Assembly (NCBI GenBank): GCA_035550655.1
Contig: DASZOU010000004.1
Span: 124,001 to 188,000, forward strand
Direction of reading: 5' to 3'
Length of the DNA stretch: 64,000 bases
Origin: DASZTV01 sp035550655
GTDB taxonomy: Bacteria > Actinomycetota > Actinomycetes > JAFAQI01
Under the pieces are notes generated by a model. The model saw only the letters and a program-made list of their open reading frames with translations. It was not told the DNA's origin and ran no database searches. The first letter of the stretch is position 1. Each line of letters begins with the position of its first letter. The position numbers and the translations under genes were made by a program. Shown one piece after another: positions 44,203-53,423 of this stretch.

Positions 44203-45234
44203 ATGGGCGTGGCGAAGACGAGCGGCACCGCGCGGGATCCGCTCGCGGACCTGCAGCGGATCGCGTACCTGCTCGAGCGGGCACACGAGGCGACACCTCG
44301 CGTGAAGGCGTTTCGTACGGCGGCGGCGATCGTCGCCGAGCTGCCGGCCGAGGAGCTGGCGAAGCGAGCCGCGAACAACACCCTGACCGACCTCTCAGGG
44401 ATCGGCGACACCACGTCCACCGTGATCCGTGAGTCGCTCTCCGGCGAGATCCCCGCGTACCTCGCCCGCCTCGAGGCCGCACTTCCGAAGTCGACGCACC
44501 CGGGCCGGATGCAGGCCGCCCTCAAGGGCGATCTGCACATGCACAGTGACTGGAGCGACGGCGGCTCCCCGATCGAGGAGATGGTCACCGCAGCGCGGGA
44601 CCTCGGTCACTCCTACGTCGCGCTGACCGACCACTCACCGCGACTGACGGTCGCCAGAGGGCTCACCGCGGAGCGCCTGCGCGAGCAGCTGAAGGTCGTG
44701 CGGCGGCTGAACGAGGAGATGGCGCCGTTCCGGATCCTCACCGGAATCGAGGTCGACATCCTCGAGGACGGATCGCTCGACCAGGACGAGGACCTGCTGG
44801 CGGAGCTCGACGTGGTGGTCGCGTCGGTGCACTCGAAGCTGCGGATGGATGCGAAGCAGATGACCGAACGCATGGTCGTCGCAGTAGCGAACCCCAACAC
44901 CGACATCCTCGGTCACTGCACCGGGCGGCTGCTGGCCGGTCGCGGCCGCCCGGAGTCGGAGTTCGACGCGGACATGGTGTTCGAGGCCTGCAAGCAGTTC
45001 GGCACCGCGGTCGAGATCAACTGCCGGCCCGAGCGACTCGATCCGCCTCGCCGCCTGCTGTCCCTCGCCGATGAGATCGGGTGCATGTTCTCCATCGACA
45101 CCGACTCGCACGCACCGGGTCAGCTCGAGTGGCAGGTCAACGGGTGCGAGCGGGCGGACGAGATCGACCTCGACCCGGAGCGCGTGATCAACACGAGAAG
45201 CGCCGACGACCTGCTGGCCCTCCTCGCCGACTGA
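44203..45234 (+). CDS. PHP-domain phosphoesterase with PolX-type N-terminal domain
   Basis: 343 residues. Residues 1-95 resemble the 8-kDa helix-hairpin-helix domain of family X polymerases (FRTAAAIVAELP, LTDLSGIGDTTSTVI). The PHP domain begins at GDLHMHSDWSDGG and carries further metal ligands in ALTDHSPRLTVARG, GIEVDIL, ASVHSKL and DTDSHAPGQ. The polymerase core between them is missing, a known actinobacterial layout. AGGAG is best spaced for GTG 44209, so the protein may start two residues later. DNA or nucleotide phosphoesterase activity is likely. Confidence 0.8.
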   Translation: MGVAKTSGTARDPLADLQRIAYLLERAHEATPRVKAFRTAAAIVAELPAEELAKRAANNTLTDLSGIGDTTSTVIRESLSGEIPAYLARLEAALPKSTHPGRMQAALKGDLHMHSDWSDGGSPIEEMVTAARDLGHSYVALTDHSPRLTVARGLTAERLREQLKVVRRLNEEMAPFRILTGIEVDILEDGSLDQDEDLLAELDVVVASVHSKLRMDAKQMTERMVVAVANPNTDILGHCTGRLLAGRGRPESEFDADMVFEACKQFGTAVEINCRPERLDPPRRLLSLADEIGCMFSIDTDSHAPGQLEWQVNGCERADEIDLDPERVINTRSADDLLALLAD

Positions 45235-45298
45235 CCAGGGCGACCCCACTCGCCGCCAGCACATCCCGCAGCGAACAGACCCGTCGCTACCGATCACT

Positions 45299-45359
45299 CG
45301 CGAACTTGCACTTTCGGCCCGTTTGAGCGCGAATTTCGGCACGAAATCGCAAGTTCGGC
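45299..45359. repeat. convergent intergenic palindrome, unrelated to copies A/B
   Basis: CGAACTTGC (45301-45309) and GCAAGTTCG (45349-45357) pair perfectly, and pairing continues imperfectly inward (14 of 17), with a second stem GCGAATTTCG/CGAAATCGC inside. It lies between the 3' ends of the PHP gene and the convergent amidohydrolase gene, where a bidirectional terminator would be expected. Confidence 0.6.
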
Positions 45360-45393
45360 GATGGCGGGGTGCCGCTTCCGAGCGGCAGGCGAC

Positions 45394-47136
45394 CTAGCTG
45401 GTGGCGACGGTTGCCGTGTCCTTGCCGCTTCGCAGCACCTTGCCGGGCCGGGCCTCGGTTGCCTTGCCGTCGCGGATCGTCTCGACACCGTTGACCAGCA
45501 CGCGCTTCACGCCGATCCCACCAGCAGTGAGGCGCGGCGCCCCGCCCGGCAGATCGAAGTGCAGCGCGGCATCCTCCGACGCGACCGTGTCCGGGTCGAA
45601 CACGACCACGTCGGCGTGCGCGCCTTCGCGCAGGTAGCCCCGGTCGACCAGCCCGAAGAGGTCGGCCTGCGCACCGGTGATCATCCGTACGGCGGACTCC
45701 AGCGGTACCAGCTTGCGGCCGCGGATCATGTCGCCGAGGAACCGGGTCGGGAACGGCGCACCCGCCATCCGGTCGAGGTGCGCGCCCGCGTCGGAGCCCC
45801 CGAGCATGACGTCCTCCTCGCCCCATGCCTGCTGCCGCAACGCCCAGGTGTCCGGGTCGTTGTCGTTGGGCATCGGCCACAGCACTGTCCGCAGCTCGTC
45901 GGCGATGACGATGTCGAGCAGGGTGTCGAACGCGTCCTGGCCGCGCTCCGCGGCGATGTCCTTGACGACCCGGCCCTTCAGCCCCTCGTTGGCCGGCGAG
46001 TACGTGTCGCCGATGACGTAGCGACCGAACGAGCCGAGCCGCTTGAACACGCCGGCCTCGGGCGCGTTGACCAGCTCGACCATCTTGGCGCGCGTCGCCG
46101 GGTCGGACAGCCGCTCGATGCGCTCCGGCACCGGGCACTGCAGGATCTCGCCCCAGCCCGGTATCAACCACAGGCCGCAAAAGTTGAGCAGGCTCATGTT
46201 CATCGGCACGAGCACCGGCATCGTCAGCGCGACGACGCGCCCGCCCAGCTCGCGCGCTCGCTGCGAGGCCTGCAGCTGTCGCGGGATCCGGTCCGGCTCA
46301 CGCGCGTCGATGGTGAGCAGATTCCAGTTCAGCGAACGCTTCGCCGCCGCCGACATCGATGCGAGCAGCTCGATCTCGTCGTCCTCGAACTTGTCCAGGC
46401 AGCCCGACACGATGCCCTCGAGGAACGTGCCCTCGTGCTCGCCCACCGCTGCGCAAAGCGCGAGGAGCTCGTCCTTGCCGGCATGACGCGACGCGACCGG
46501 CTTGCCCTCGCCGTCGGAGTGCGTGCGAGACAGCGTCGTGGAGAAGCCGAGCCCGCCGGCTTCGATCGACTCGTGCAGTACGGCGACGAGCTGCTTGATC
46601 TCGTCATCCGTCGCCTCGCGGTCGGTGGCGTCTGCGCCCATCACGTAGCGACGAAGCGCGCAGTGCCCCACTAGGAAGCCGGCGTTCACGGCGAGGTCGG
46701 CACGCTCGACCGCGTCGAGGTACTCCGCGAACGTCTCCCAGCTCCAGTTGACGCCGGTCTCGAGCGCCTCGAGCGGCATGCCCTCGACCTTCTGCATCAT
46801 CCGCCGGATGTAGTCAGCGTCCTCCGCCTTGAGCGGCGCGAGAGTGAAGCCGCAGTTGCCGCCGAGCACCGTCGTCACGCCGTGCTCGTTGGAGGGCGTC
46901 AGCAGCGGGTCCCAGAACAGCTGCGCGTCGTAGTGGGTGTGGTTGTCGATGAAGCCCGGCGTCACGACGAGACCAGTCGCGTCGAAAACCTCCGTCGCTT
47001 CCTCGAGCACCCCGCCCTCGTCAACACGGCCGACGGCGACGATCCGGCCGTCACGCACACCGACGTCGCCGACGTACGACGGGCCCCCCGTCCCGTCGAC
47101 GACGGTCGCCCCCTTGATCAGGTAGTCGAGAGCCAT
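45394..47136 (-). CDS. N-acyl-D-amino-acid deacylase-type amidohydrolase
   Basis: 580 residues. Metal-binding HTH is at 66-68 in GFIDNHTHYDAQLFWDP; GGNCGFTLAPL, GHCALRRYVMG, and GGSDAGAHLD supply the rest of the TIM-barrel active site, with the N- and C-terminal beta sandwich typical of D-aminoacylases. Homologues in actinomycetes are numerous and mostly uncharacterised. It lies 9 nt after the second amidohydrolase in the same operon. Confidence 0.82.
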   Translation of the reverse strand: MALDYLIKGATVVDGTGGPSYVGDVGVRDGRIVAVGRVDEGGVLEEATEVFDATGLVVTPGFIDNHTHYDAQLFWDPLLTPSNEHGVTTVLGGNCGFTLAPLKAEDADYIRRMMQKVEGMPLEALETGVNWSWETFAEYLDAVERADLAVNAGFLVGHCALRRYVMGADATDREATDDEIKQLVAVLHESIEAGGLGFSTTLSRTHSDGEGKPVASRHAGKDELLALCAAVGEHEGTFLEGIVSGCLDKFEDDEIELLASMSAAAKRSLNWNLLTIDAREPDRIPRQLQASQRARELGGRVVALTMPVLVPMNMSLLNFCGLWLIPGWGEILQCPVPERIERLSDPATRAKMVELVNAPEAGVFKRLGSFGRYVIGDTYSPANEGLKGRVVKDIAAERGQDAFDTLLDIVIADELRTVLWPMPNDNDPDTWALRQQAWGEEDVMLGGSDAGAHLDRMAGAPFPTRFLGDMIRGRKLVPLESAVRMITGAQADLFGLVDRGYLREGAHADVVVFDPDTVASEDAALHFDLPGGAPRLTAGGIGVKRVLVNGVETIRDGKATEARPGKVLRSGKDTATVATS

Positions 47137-47145
47137 CTGCTCAGC

Positions 47146-48363
47146 TCAGCCCTTCCAGCGGCCTTCAGGCGACAGGTCGTAGAACCGGATCGCATTGCCG
47201 CGCACGATCTTCTCGACGATGTCGTCGTCGAGGTGCTTCATCTGCTGCTCGGCAACGGCACGGGTGTTCGGCCAGGTCGAGTCCGAGTGCGGGTAGTCGC
47301 TCTCGTACGCGACGTTGTTGACGCCGATCGCCTCGATGTTCATCAGGCCGTGCGGGTCGTCGAAGAAGCACCCGAGCACGTGCTCGTAGTAGAGCTCGCT
47401 CGGCGGCCGCTTCACCTTGTCGGCGACGCCGCCCCAGCCGCGGTTCTCCTCCCACACCACGTCGGCGCGGTGCAGGACGTAGGGGATCCAGCCGATCGAA
47501 CCCTCGGAGAACGCGATCTTGAGGTTCGCGAACTGTTCGAGCTTGCCCGACATCAGCCAGTCGACGAGGGAGTAGCAGGAGTTCGCGAAGGTCAGCGTCG
47601 AGCCGACCGCTGCGGGCGCGTCCTTCGACGTCGAGGGCATCTTCGACGACGATCCGATGTGCATGTTGATGACCGTTCCGGTCTCGTCACACGCTGCGAA
47701 GAACGGGTCCCAGTAGTTGTTCTTGTCGTGGACGCTCGGCAGCTCGAGGAACGGCGGGATCTCGGAGAAGCACGTGGCACGCACGCCCCGAGCCGCGTTG
47801 CGACGTACCTCCGCCGCGGCCAGCTCCGCATCCCAGAGCGGGACGATGATCAGCGGGATCAGCCGGCCGTCGGCGTCGCCGCACCACTCCTCGACCTGGA
47901 AGTCGTTGTAGGCCTTCACGCACTCCAGCGCGACGTCCTTGTCCTTGGCCTCGAGGAAGGTCTGGCCGCAGAACCGCGGGAAGGTCGGGAAGCACATCTG
48001 GGACTCGGTCCAGTTGGTGTCCATGTCCTCGAGGCGCTCCTTCACGGAGTACGCCCCGGTGCGCATGTCCTCGTAGCCCACCAGCCGGAGATCGACCTCG
48101 TCACGATCGAAGCCGACCGACGCGTCGAGCCGCATCAACGGTCGCTTGAGCTCCTCGTAGATCCACCACGCGACGTCCGGGCCGCTGCCCGGCTCCCCCA
48201 TCGACACGGTCAGCTTGCCGCCGACGAACGTCACGTCGCCCTTGGGCGCGAAGACGACCTTGGGGCCCTTTTCCTTCATGGCGGCCGGGAGCCGGTCCTG
48301 CCAGAGGTTCGGGGGCTCGACGACGTGGTCGTCAACCGACACGATCTTCGGGAACTGGTCCAT
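47146..48363 (-). CDS. amidohydrolase-2 family TIM-barrel metalloenzyme
   Basis: 405 residues. The first metal motif is VSVDDHVVEPPNLW; NMHIGSSSK supplies a later His and ESDYPHSDSTWPNT the terminal Asp/His region. This is the ACMSD-like amidohydrolase-2 family, which decarboxylates or hydrates cyclic acids. The ATG is 6 nt after TAAGGT (48370-48375), and the dyad operator is 8 nt farther upstream. Divergent to the secreted hydrolase gene. Confidence 0.82.
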   Translation of the reverse strand: MDQFPKIVSVDDHVVEPPNLWQDRLPAAMKEKGPKVVFAPKGDVTFVGGKLTVSMGEPGSGPDVAWWIYEELKRPLMRLDASVGFDRDEVDLRLVGYEDMRTGAYSVKERLEDMDTNWTESQMCFPTFPRFCGQTFLEAKDKDVALECVKAYNDFQVEEWCGDADGRLIPLIIVPLWDAELAAAEVRRNAARGVRATCFSEIPPFLELPSVHDKNNYWDPFFAACDETGTVINMHIGSSSKMPSTSKDAPAAVGSTLTFANSCYSLVDWLMSGKLEQFANLKIAFSEGSIGWIPYVLHRADVVWEENRGWGGVADKVKRPPSELYYEHVLGCFFDDPHGLMNIEAIGVNNVAYESDYPHSDSTWPNTRAVAEQQMKHLDDDIVEKIVRGNAIRFYDLSPEGRWKG

Positions 48364-48383
48364 GCGAAAACCTTAATCCAAAC

Positions 48384-48398
48384 CTGACGGGTCGTCAG
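48384..48398. promoter_or_regulatory. CTGAC-N5-GTCAG dyad operator (copy 3)
   Basis: CTGACGGGTCGTCAG lies in the 50-nt divergent interval. It is 8 nt from the TAAGGT box of the minus-strand gene and 3 nt from the TAGACT box (48402-48407) of the plus-strand gene, so one protein could block both promoters. Confidence 0.65.
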
Positions 48399-48413
48399 AT
48401 TTAGACTTGAGTG

Positions 48414-50675
48414 GTGAAGCGAACCGCATTCGGGTGCGTCCTCGTCGCCGCGATGAGCGCGGCGGCCAGCGCCGCGGTGCCGACCGCGGTCGCGGCACCC
48501 ACGCGGCACCAGCACCCGCCGGCGGCGAGCCACCACATCGCACGCACCGGCGGCGACCGGGCCGAGCGGTTGTCCGACCTGCCGGCGGACGCCCCGCCCG
48601 CGCTCTACCGGGCCGAGCCGTCGCTGCCTGCCGCGAACGGCTGGCCCGGCAGCAACACCGCCTTCTCACGGACGTCGGGCACGGGGCGGCTCGCCGACGG
48701 CGGCCTCTACTGGACCGACTGGCTGTACGACGACCACGGGACCACCACCGCGTCGGTCGGCGACGTCTCCGTCACGGCCGGATCGCCGAGCTTCGGCACC
48801 TACACCTACCCGCCTGGCCCCGCGCACGGCAACGGCGCCGACATCTTCCGGGCAGCCGTCCTCGACCGCGCCCACGCGACGTACTGGCGGGTCGACTGGA
48901 ACACCCTCGCCGCCGCCTCGGTGCCGATCGCCGAGTGGACCTTCGACCGCGACGACAACCCCGCCACCGGCAGCAGCGAATGGCCGGCCGGAGCCGGCGT
49001 GCACTCGGCCGGCATCGACACCGCGCTCACGATGTCGAGCCACGGCGCTCGGCTGATCTCCGTCAGCAGCGGAAAGGTGCTCGCGCTGCTTCCGGTCACC
49101 GTCGATCGCGCCGCCCAGTCCTTCGTCACGCGCATCCCCAACTCGGTCCTGGCTCCGAGCGGCTCGTGGCGGATCAGGCTGGCGGCAGGGCTGGCTGACC
49201 CGTCCGGAACCGGCTTCGCGGCTGCGCCGGACGCGCTGCCGACGCAGCCCGCCGTCTACAACGTGACCTTCCGGCGAGCCGACCAGGAACGTGCCAGCGA
49301 CAACTTCTGGGATGACCAGGCGCAGACCAGCGCGCTTCGCACCGGCGACGTCGCCGGGTTCTCGCACGTCGTGCGGTGGTCCCAGCTCGCGCGCCGGGCG
49401 CACACCACGCCGATCCAGCCGCATGGCTGGAGCGACCGCTGGTACGTCTCGCGCGTCAACCTCGGGCCAGGAATCGTGACCGGCCCGACCACGATCGAGG
49501 ACAGCAAGCCGAACTACCTGGGCCGGGTCCAGCCGTACGGCGTCTACGTCCCGAAGTCGTACCGCCCTGGACGTCTCACGCCCACGTCCGCCGACCACGC
49601 CCGCCACCCTGCAACGCAGGCCAGCCACGGCTGGCCGCTGACCTTCCTGCTGCACTCGCTGACCCAGAACCACAACCAGTACGCCGCCACCACCCCGAAC
49701 TTCAGCAAGCTGGCCTGCGAGGACCGCCGGTCGATCTGCGTCACCACCCTCGGCCGCGGGCCCGACGGGGACTACTTCGACTACGCGGAGCTCGACTTCT
49801 GGCAGGTGTGGCACGCCGTGGCCACGGCGTTCTCCCTGGATCCGGAGCGCACCCTGCTGTGCGGCTACTCGATGGGCGGACTCGGCACCAACCAGCTCGC
49901 GATGGCTCACCCCGACCTGTTCGCCAAGGCAGTGACGCTCGCGGGCGCGGTGGGCAATGTGCCCGCGCTCGCCAACCTGCGATGGATTCCGACGTATCTC
50001 GCCGGCGGCGTCTCCGACGAGCTGGTGCCGATCACCATCGAGCAGGCGGAGGCAAGGGGACTTGCCGCGCTGGGCTACCGATACCGCTGGGTGATCTATC
50101 CCGAGGTCGACCACGTGGTGTTCGAGCTGGCCGACAGCTTCGCGGACGCAGCGAAGTTCATGGGCAATGCACGGCGGGTCCGCAATCCCGGCACGTTCAC
50201 GTTCAGCTGGTACCCGTCGAACGGCGGCGGGCTGTCGGGCAACCAGATCACGAGCGGCGGCATCGCCTGGACCCAGCTTCCTCGGTACGGCGTGGGCACG
50301 ACGGGCGACTACTGGATCCGCCATCTCCACGCGCGGTCGAAGCAGCGGTACGCGACCATCCGCGCCCGCTCCGGCATGCGGCCGGAGCGGTCAGTTACGA
50401 CCCATTCGTCGCGAGACATCACCGTCGACGGGCCGGGTCCGGGAATCGCTTCCCAGCTGACCTGGACCCGCGGCAAGCGACCAGCGGCCCGCCCGGTGAT
50501 GACGCTCCGCCTGACCAACGTGAAGGCCCTCACCCTGCTGCTGCGAGCCGCCGGGTTCCACCGGGGGCAGGCAGGCACCCTGCATGTCGTCACGGATGCG
50601 CCCACCACACTTCGCCTCGCCGGTCACTCCGTCCACCTGGCGAAGGGCCACACGACGGTGCACTTCATGGCCTGA
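48414..50675 (+). CDS. secreted alpha/beta hydrolase with N-terminal beta-sandwich region
   Basis: 753 residues from the second of two adjacent GTG codons, 6 nt after TAGACT. The signal peptide ends at about residue 28 (TAVAAP). Residues 60-310 form a beta-rich region of unclear family. The hydrolase domain has LTFLLHSLTQNHNQY, the nucleophile elbow CGYSMGGLG, and an Asp/His pair (GVSDELVPI, PEVDHVVFE). A beta-sandwich tail follows. The layout recalls extracellular depolymerase/esterase and prolyl-oligopeptidase-like enzymes; the substrate is unknown. Confidence 0.75.
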   Translation: MKRTAFGCVLVAAMSAAASAAVPTAVAAPTRHQHPPAASHHIARTGGDRAERLSDLPADAPPALYRAEPSLPAANGWPGSNTAFSRTSGTGRLADGGLYWTDWLYDDHGTTTASVGDVSVTAGSPSFGTYTYPPGPAHGNGADIFRAAVLDRAHATYWRVDWNTLAAASVPIAEWTFDRDDNPATGSSEWPAGAGVHSAGIDTALTMSSHGARLISVSSGKVLALLPVTVDRAAQSFVTRIPNSVLAPSGSWRIRLAAGLADPSGTGFAAAPDALPTQPAVYNVTFRRADQERASDNFWDDQAQTSALRTGDVAGFSHVVRWSQLARRAHTTPIQPHGWSDRWYVSRVNLGPGIVTGPTTIEDSKPNYLGRVQPYGVYVPKSYRPGRLTPTSADHARHPATQASHGWPLTFLLHSLTQNHNQYAATTPNFSKLACEDRRSICVTTLGRGPDGDYFDYAELDFWQVWHAVATAFSLDPERTLLCGYSMGGLGTNQLAMAHPDLFAKAVTLAGAVGNVPALANLRWIPTYLAGGVSDELVPITIEQAEARGLAALGYRYRWVIYPEVDHVVFELADSFADAAKFMGNARRVRNPGTFTFSWYPSNGGGLSGNQITSGGIAWTQLPRYGVGTTGDYWIRHLHARSKQRYATIRARSGMRPERSVTTHSSRDITVDGPGPGIASQLTWTRGKRPAARPVMTLRLTNVKALTLLLRAAGFHRGQAGTLHVVTDAPTTLRLAGHSVHLAKGHTTVHFMA

Positions 50676-50693
50676 CGTCGTACCGTGCCTGGT

Positions 50694-51152
50694 ATGACCA
50701 TGACCGCTCCCCGCCCGCTTGCCATCCACATCGGCGCCGACGAGCTGCCGTTCGCCGACTACGGCGGCGGCAACATGATGAAGGTGCTCCTGGTCGACGA
50801 GGCCGAGAGCCTCTGGATCGTCGAGAACATCTTCAAGGCCGGCTTCGAGACGCAGACCCACCGTCACACGGGGCCTGTCTTCGGCTACACCGTGTCGGGT
50901 GCGTGGAAGTACAAGGAGTACGACTACGTCAACCGCGCGGGCTCGTTCCTCTACGAACCGGCCAACTCGGTGCACACGCTGGAGATCCTCGAGGACAACA
51001 CGCAGGTGTGGTTCCAGATGTACGGCATGAACCTCAACCTCCGCGAGGACGGCAGCGTGGAGTCCGTGACGGACGGCGCGGGCACGCTCGGGGCGTACCT
51101 GCACCTGGCGGAGAAGCAGGGCCACGGGCGGCCGAACGTCCTCGTCCTCTGA
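50694..51152 (+). CDS. cupin protein, 2,4'-dihydroxyacetophenone dioxygenase-like
   Basis: 152 residues from ATG 50694 (GTG at 50685 is possible). The cupin core shows THRHTGPVFGYTVSGAWKY with two His and EPANSVHTLE with the third metal ligand, followed by MYGMNLNL. The family includes an Fe-dependent C-C cleaving dioxygenase, and many members are uncharacterised. It lies directly before a P450 gene, so the two may act on the same substrate. Confidence 0.72.
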   Translation: MTMTAPRPLAIHIGADELPFADYGGGNMMKVLLVDEAESLWIVENIFKAGFETQTHRHTGPVFGYTVSGAWKYKEYDYVNRAGSFLYEPANSVHTLEILEDNTQVWFQMYGMNLNLREDGSVESVTDGAGTLGAYLHLAEKQGHGRPNVLVL

Positions 51153-51154
51153 CC

Positions 51155-52342
51155 TTGGCCGGTATCGACCTCTCGGACCCCGACACCTACCTCGACGGTC
51201 CCCCGCACGACTACTTCACCGAGCTGCGCGCGACCGACCCGGTGCACTGGCAGCCGACCCGCAGCGGCGGCTACTGGGCGATCCTCAAGCACGCCGACGT
51301 CGAGACGGTTGCCCGGCAGCCGCTGTTGTTCTCCTCGGCCGAACGCGGCATCGTCCTCGAGGACCTCGAGGGCGAACGGCTCGAGCAGATGCGCGGCATG
51401 TTGCTCGCAATGGATCCGCCGAAGCACCGGCAGGTCCGCAAGCCGCTGACGCCGCGGCTCACCCCGCGAGCGGTCTCGGCTCTTGCCGACAGCATCCGCG
51501 GCATCTGCAACGACATCTTCGACGCCGCGGCGGGCAACGGGCAGGTCGAGTTCGTCACGGACATGGCAGGGCCGTTGCCGACCCGCGTCGTCGGTGCGCT
51601 GATGGGGCTGCCGCGCGCCGACTGGGAGCGAATCCACCACCTCGCCGAGCGGGTCACCCACGGCCAGGACCCCGACTACGCCGAGGACTCAGGCGGCGCG
51701 GCGACGGCGACCACCGCGATGGGTGCCAACGCGGACGAGTTCGCGCTGAGCCGCGCCGGCCGCGAGCCCGCGGGGGACGGCGACCTCACCGACGCGCTGC
51801 TCGCCGTGATGGACCCGGTCGCGTTCGCCACGCTGTTCATCCAGCTCGTCACCGCCGGCCAGGACACGACCCAGACGATGCTCTCCTCCGGCCTGCTCGC
51901 CTTGCTCGACCACCCCGACCAGTTGGCTGCGCTTCGTGACAACCCGTCGCTGATCCCGGGCGCTGTCGAGGAGATCGTGCGGTGGGCCAACCCGCTGCAC
52001 TACTTCCGCCGTACGGCGACGAAGGACACCGTGATCCGCGGCACCGAGATCAAGGCGGGCGACGCGGTCGCCATGTATTACACGTCCTGCAACCGCGACG
52101 AGGACGTCTTCGCCGACAGCCAAGCGTTCGACATCACGCGCAAGCCGAACAAGCACCTGTCGTTCGGCCAGGCCGAGCACTTCTGCGTCGGCGTGCACCT
52201 CGCGCGGCTGGAAGGCCGCATCTTCTACGAGGAGCTGCTCGCGCGGTTCACCTCACTGGAGCTCGCCGGCAGGCCGAAGCGACTCAGGTCGAACCTCAAC
52301 AACAGCCTCAAGTCGCTGCCGGTCCAACTGGCGAGCCACTAG
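51155..52342 (+). CDS. cytochrome P450
   Basis: 395 residues from a TTG only 2 nt after the cupin stop; no Shine-Dalgarno is seen and no ATG or GTG is suitably placed, so translation is probably coupled. The I-helix motif is AGQDTT, ExxR is EIVR, and Cys344 in FGQAEHFCVGVHLA binds heme. It resembles the CYP125/CYP142 clan (PNKHLSFG, RRTATKD) and could be a second sterol or terpenoid hydroxylase. An open frame far upstream is a shadow of the esterase gene. Confidence 0.82.
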   Translation: MAGIDLSDPDTYLDGPPHDYFTELRATDPVHWQPTRSGGYWAILKHADVETVARQPLLFSSAERGIVLEDLEGERLEQMRGMLLAMDPPKHRQVRKPLTPRLTPRAVSALADSIRGICNDIFDAAAGNGQVEFVTDMAGPLPTRVVGALMGLPRADWERIHHLAERVTHGQDPDYAEDSGGAATATTAMGANADEFALSRAGREPAGDGDLTDALLAVMDPVAFATLFIQLVTAGQDTTQTMLSSGLLALLDHPDQLAALRDNPSLIPGAVEEIVRWANPLHYFRRTATKDTVIRGTEIKAGDAVAMYYTSCNRDEDVFADSQAFDITRKPNKHLSFGQAEHFCVGVHLARLEGRIFYEELLARFTSLELAGRPKRLRSNLNNSLKSLPVQLASH

Positions 52343-52423
52343 CTCCGCCGCCAGCCGAGCCATCAGCGCCAGGTGGCCTGTCCCAGCGGGCGTGGTCGGT
52401 GTGCCGGTGGGCATGCCTACCGC

Positions 52424-52915
52424 GTGAGACGTGGACCGCGACGACGACTCCCCGGCTCCCACCTTCTGCTCCGCGGGTTCAACACTTCGGTGAGCGGCAA
52501 CGCCCAAGCGTTCGGATTCTCGATCACCATCACCGCGACATACGGGGTCGTAGCAGCAGCGCAGGGCAATCCGTCGCTTCCGGAGATCTTCGGATTCGCA
52601 CTCGCCGCCGTCGCATCGTTCTCGGCGCTGAACCTCCTCGTGGTGGCACTTCTCGACCGGCAACCGACTCGGGATCCCGACCGGGTGGTGCTGTTGGCGA
52701 CTGCAACCGACTTCCTAGCGGTCGGAAGCGGATTAGCCGGCGCTGTCGGGATGCGCTACGCGATCACCGGCTGGGGCGCCTGGGTAGCGGCGCCCCTCAC
52801 AGCCGCTTTCCTTTACGTGCTGGTGCAGACCCTGGAGATCGCCGTGGGACTGCGTCAGGATCAAACGAGGAATCCTGATCCAGGCCGCTCCGGCCCACCG
52901 CAAGCTCCCTTTTAG
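52424..52915 (+). CDS. small integral membrane protein
   Basis: 163 residues from GTG. A short basic N-terminus (RRGPRRRLPG) is followed by about four membrane helices (AQAFGFSITITATYGVVAAA, IFGFALAAVASFSALNLLV, FLAVGSGLAGAVGM, WVAAPLTAAFLYVLVQTLEI). No family recognised. It stands apart from the P450 by about 80 nt and is convergent with the Ddn-like gene. Confidence 0.6.
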   Translation: MRRGPRRRLPGSHLLLRGFNTSVSGNAQAFGFSITITATYGVVAAAQGNPSLPEIFGFALAAVASFSALNLLVVALLDRQPTRDPDRVVLLATATDFLAVGSGLAGAVGMRYAITGWGAWVAAPLTAAFLYVLVQTLEIAVGLRQDQTRNPDPGRSGPPQAPF

Positions 52916-52927
52916 CAAGGGCCGGGG

Positions 52928-53401
52928 TCAGGCCGGGCGGGATTCGGCGAGGCGAACCAGTGGGATCCGGCGTTCCGTCTTCGTCTGGTAGTCCGCGTAG
53001 TGGGGCCGGTCCTCGAGCATCGCTGCCCAGGTCACGTCGTACTCCTCACCGTCGAGGATCTCGGGCACCGACCAGTAGGCGCCGCCCTGCACCCGGACGA
53101 GGACCTCGGGGTTCGCCCCGCGATCGGAGAGGTTCAGGAACCAGGCCGGATGCTTCTCGGCGCCCGCGAACGAGCCCACCACGACCCGGGTCCCATTCGG
53201 CTCCCGCCAGAACGGCAACGCCACCTTGTGCTCGTTCCCGCTGCGGCGCCCGATGGTGCGCAGCAGGACGTGGTGCATGTTGACCCAGATCCAGACGCTG
53301 TCGTCGTCCGAGGTCTCCATCATCGCCACGTGCTGGGCGCTGATCGCAACGATCTCGTCACGGGTCGGGGTCGTGAAGTCCGTAGACCGTTGTGAGGTCA
53401 C
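52928..53401 (-). CDS. Ddn-like deazaflavin-dependent nitroreductase-family protein
   Basis: 157 residues from GTG 53401, 7 nt after TACGGT; TTG 53422 and GTG 53410 are alternatives, but the first would begin beside the operator. LLRTIGRRSGNEHKVALPFW, VVVGSFAGAEKHPAWFLNL and WAAMLEDRPHYADYQTKTER match the split-barrel deazaflavin family. These enzymes reduce quinones or enones with F420. The dyad operator is 9 nt above its -10 box. Confidence 0.8.
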   Translation of the reverse strand: MTSQRSTDFTTPTRDEIVAISAQHVAMMETSDDDSVWIWVNMHHVLLRTIGRRSGNEHKVALPFWREPNGTRVVVGSFAGAEKHPAWFLNLSDRGANPEVLVRVQGGAYWSVPEILDGEEYDVTWAAMLEDRPHYADYQTKTERRIPLVRLAESRPA

Positions 53402-53423
53402 GCCAGGCACCGTACTCTGCAAC

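Noticed and set aside
49376..51154. Long N-terminal extension of the second P450
   Set aside because: The open frame upstream of the TTG is a shadow of the esterase and cupin genes, and the P450 has normal family length from the TTG.
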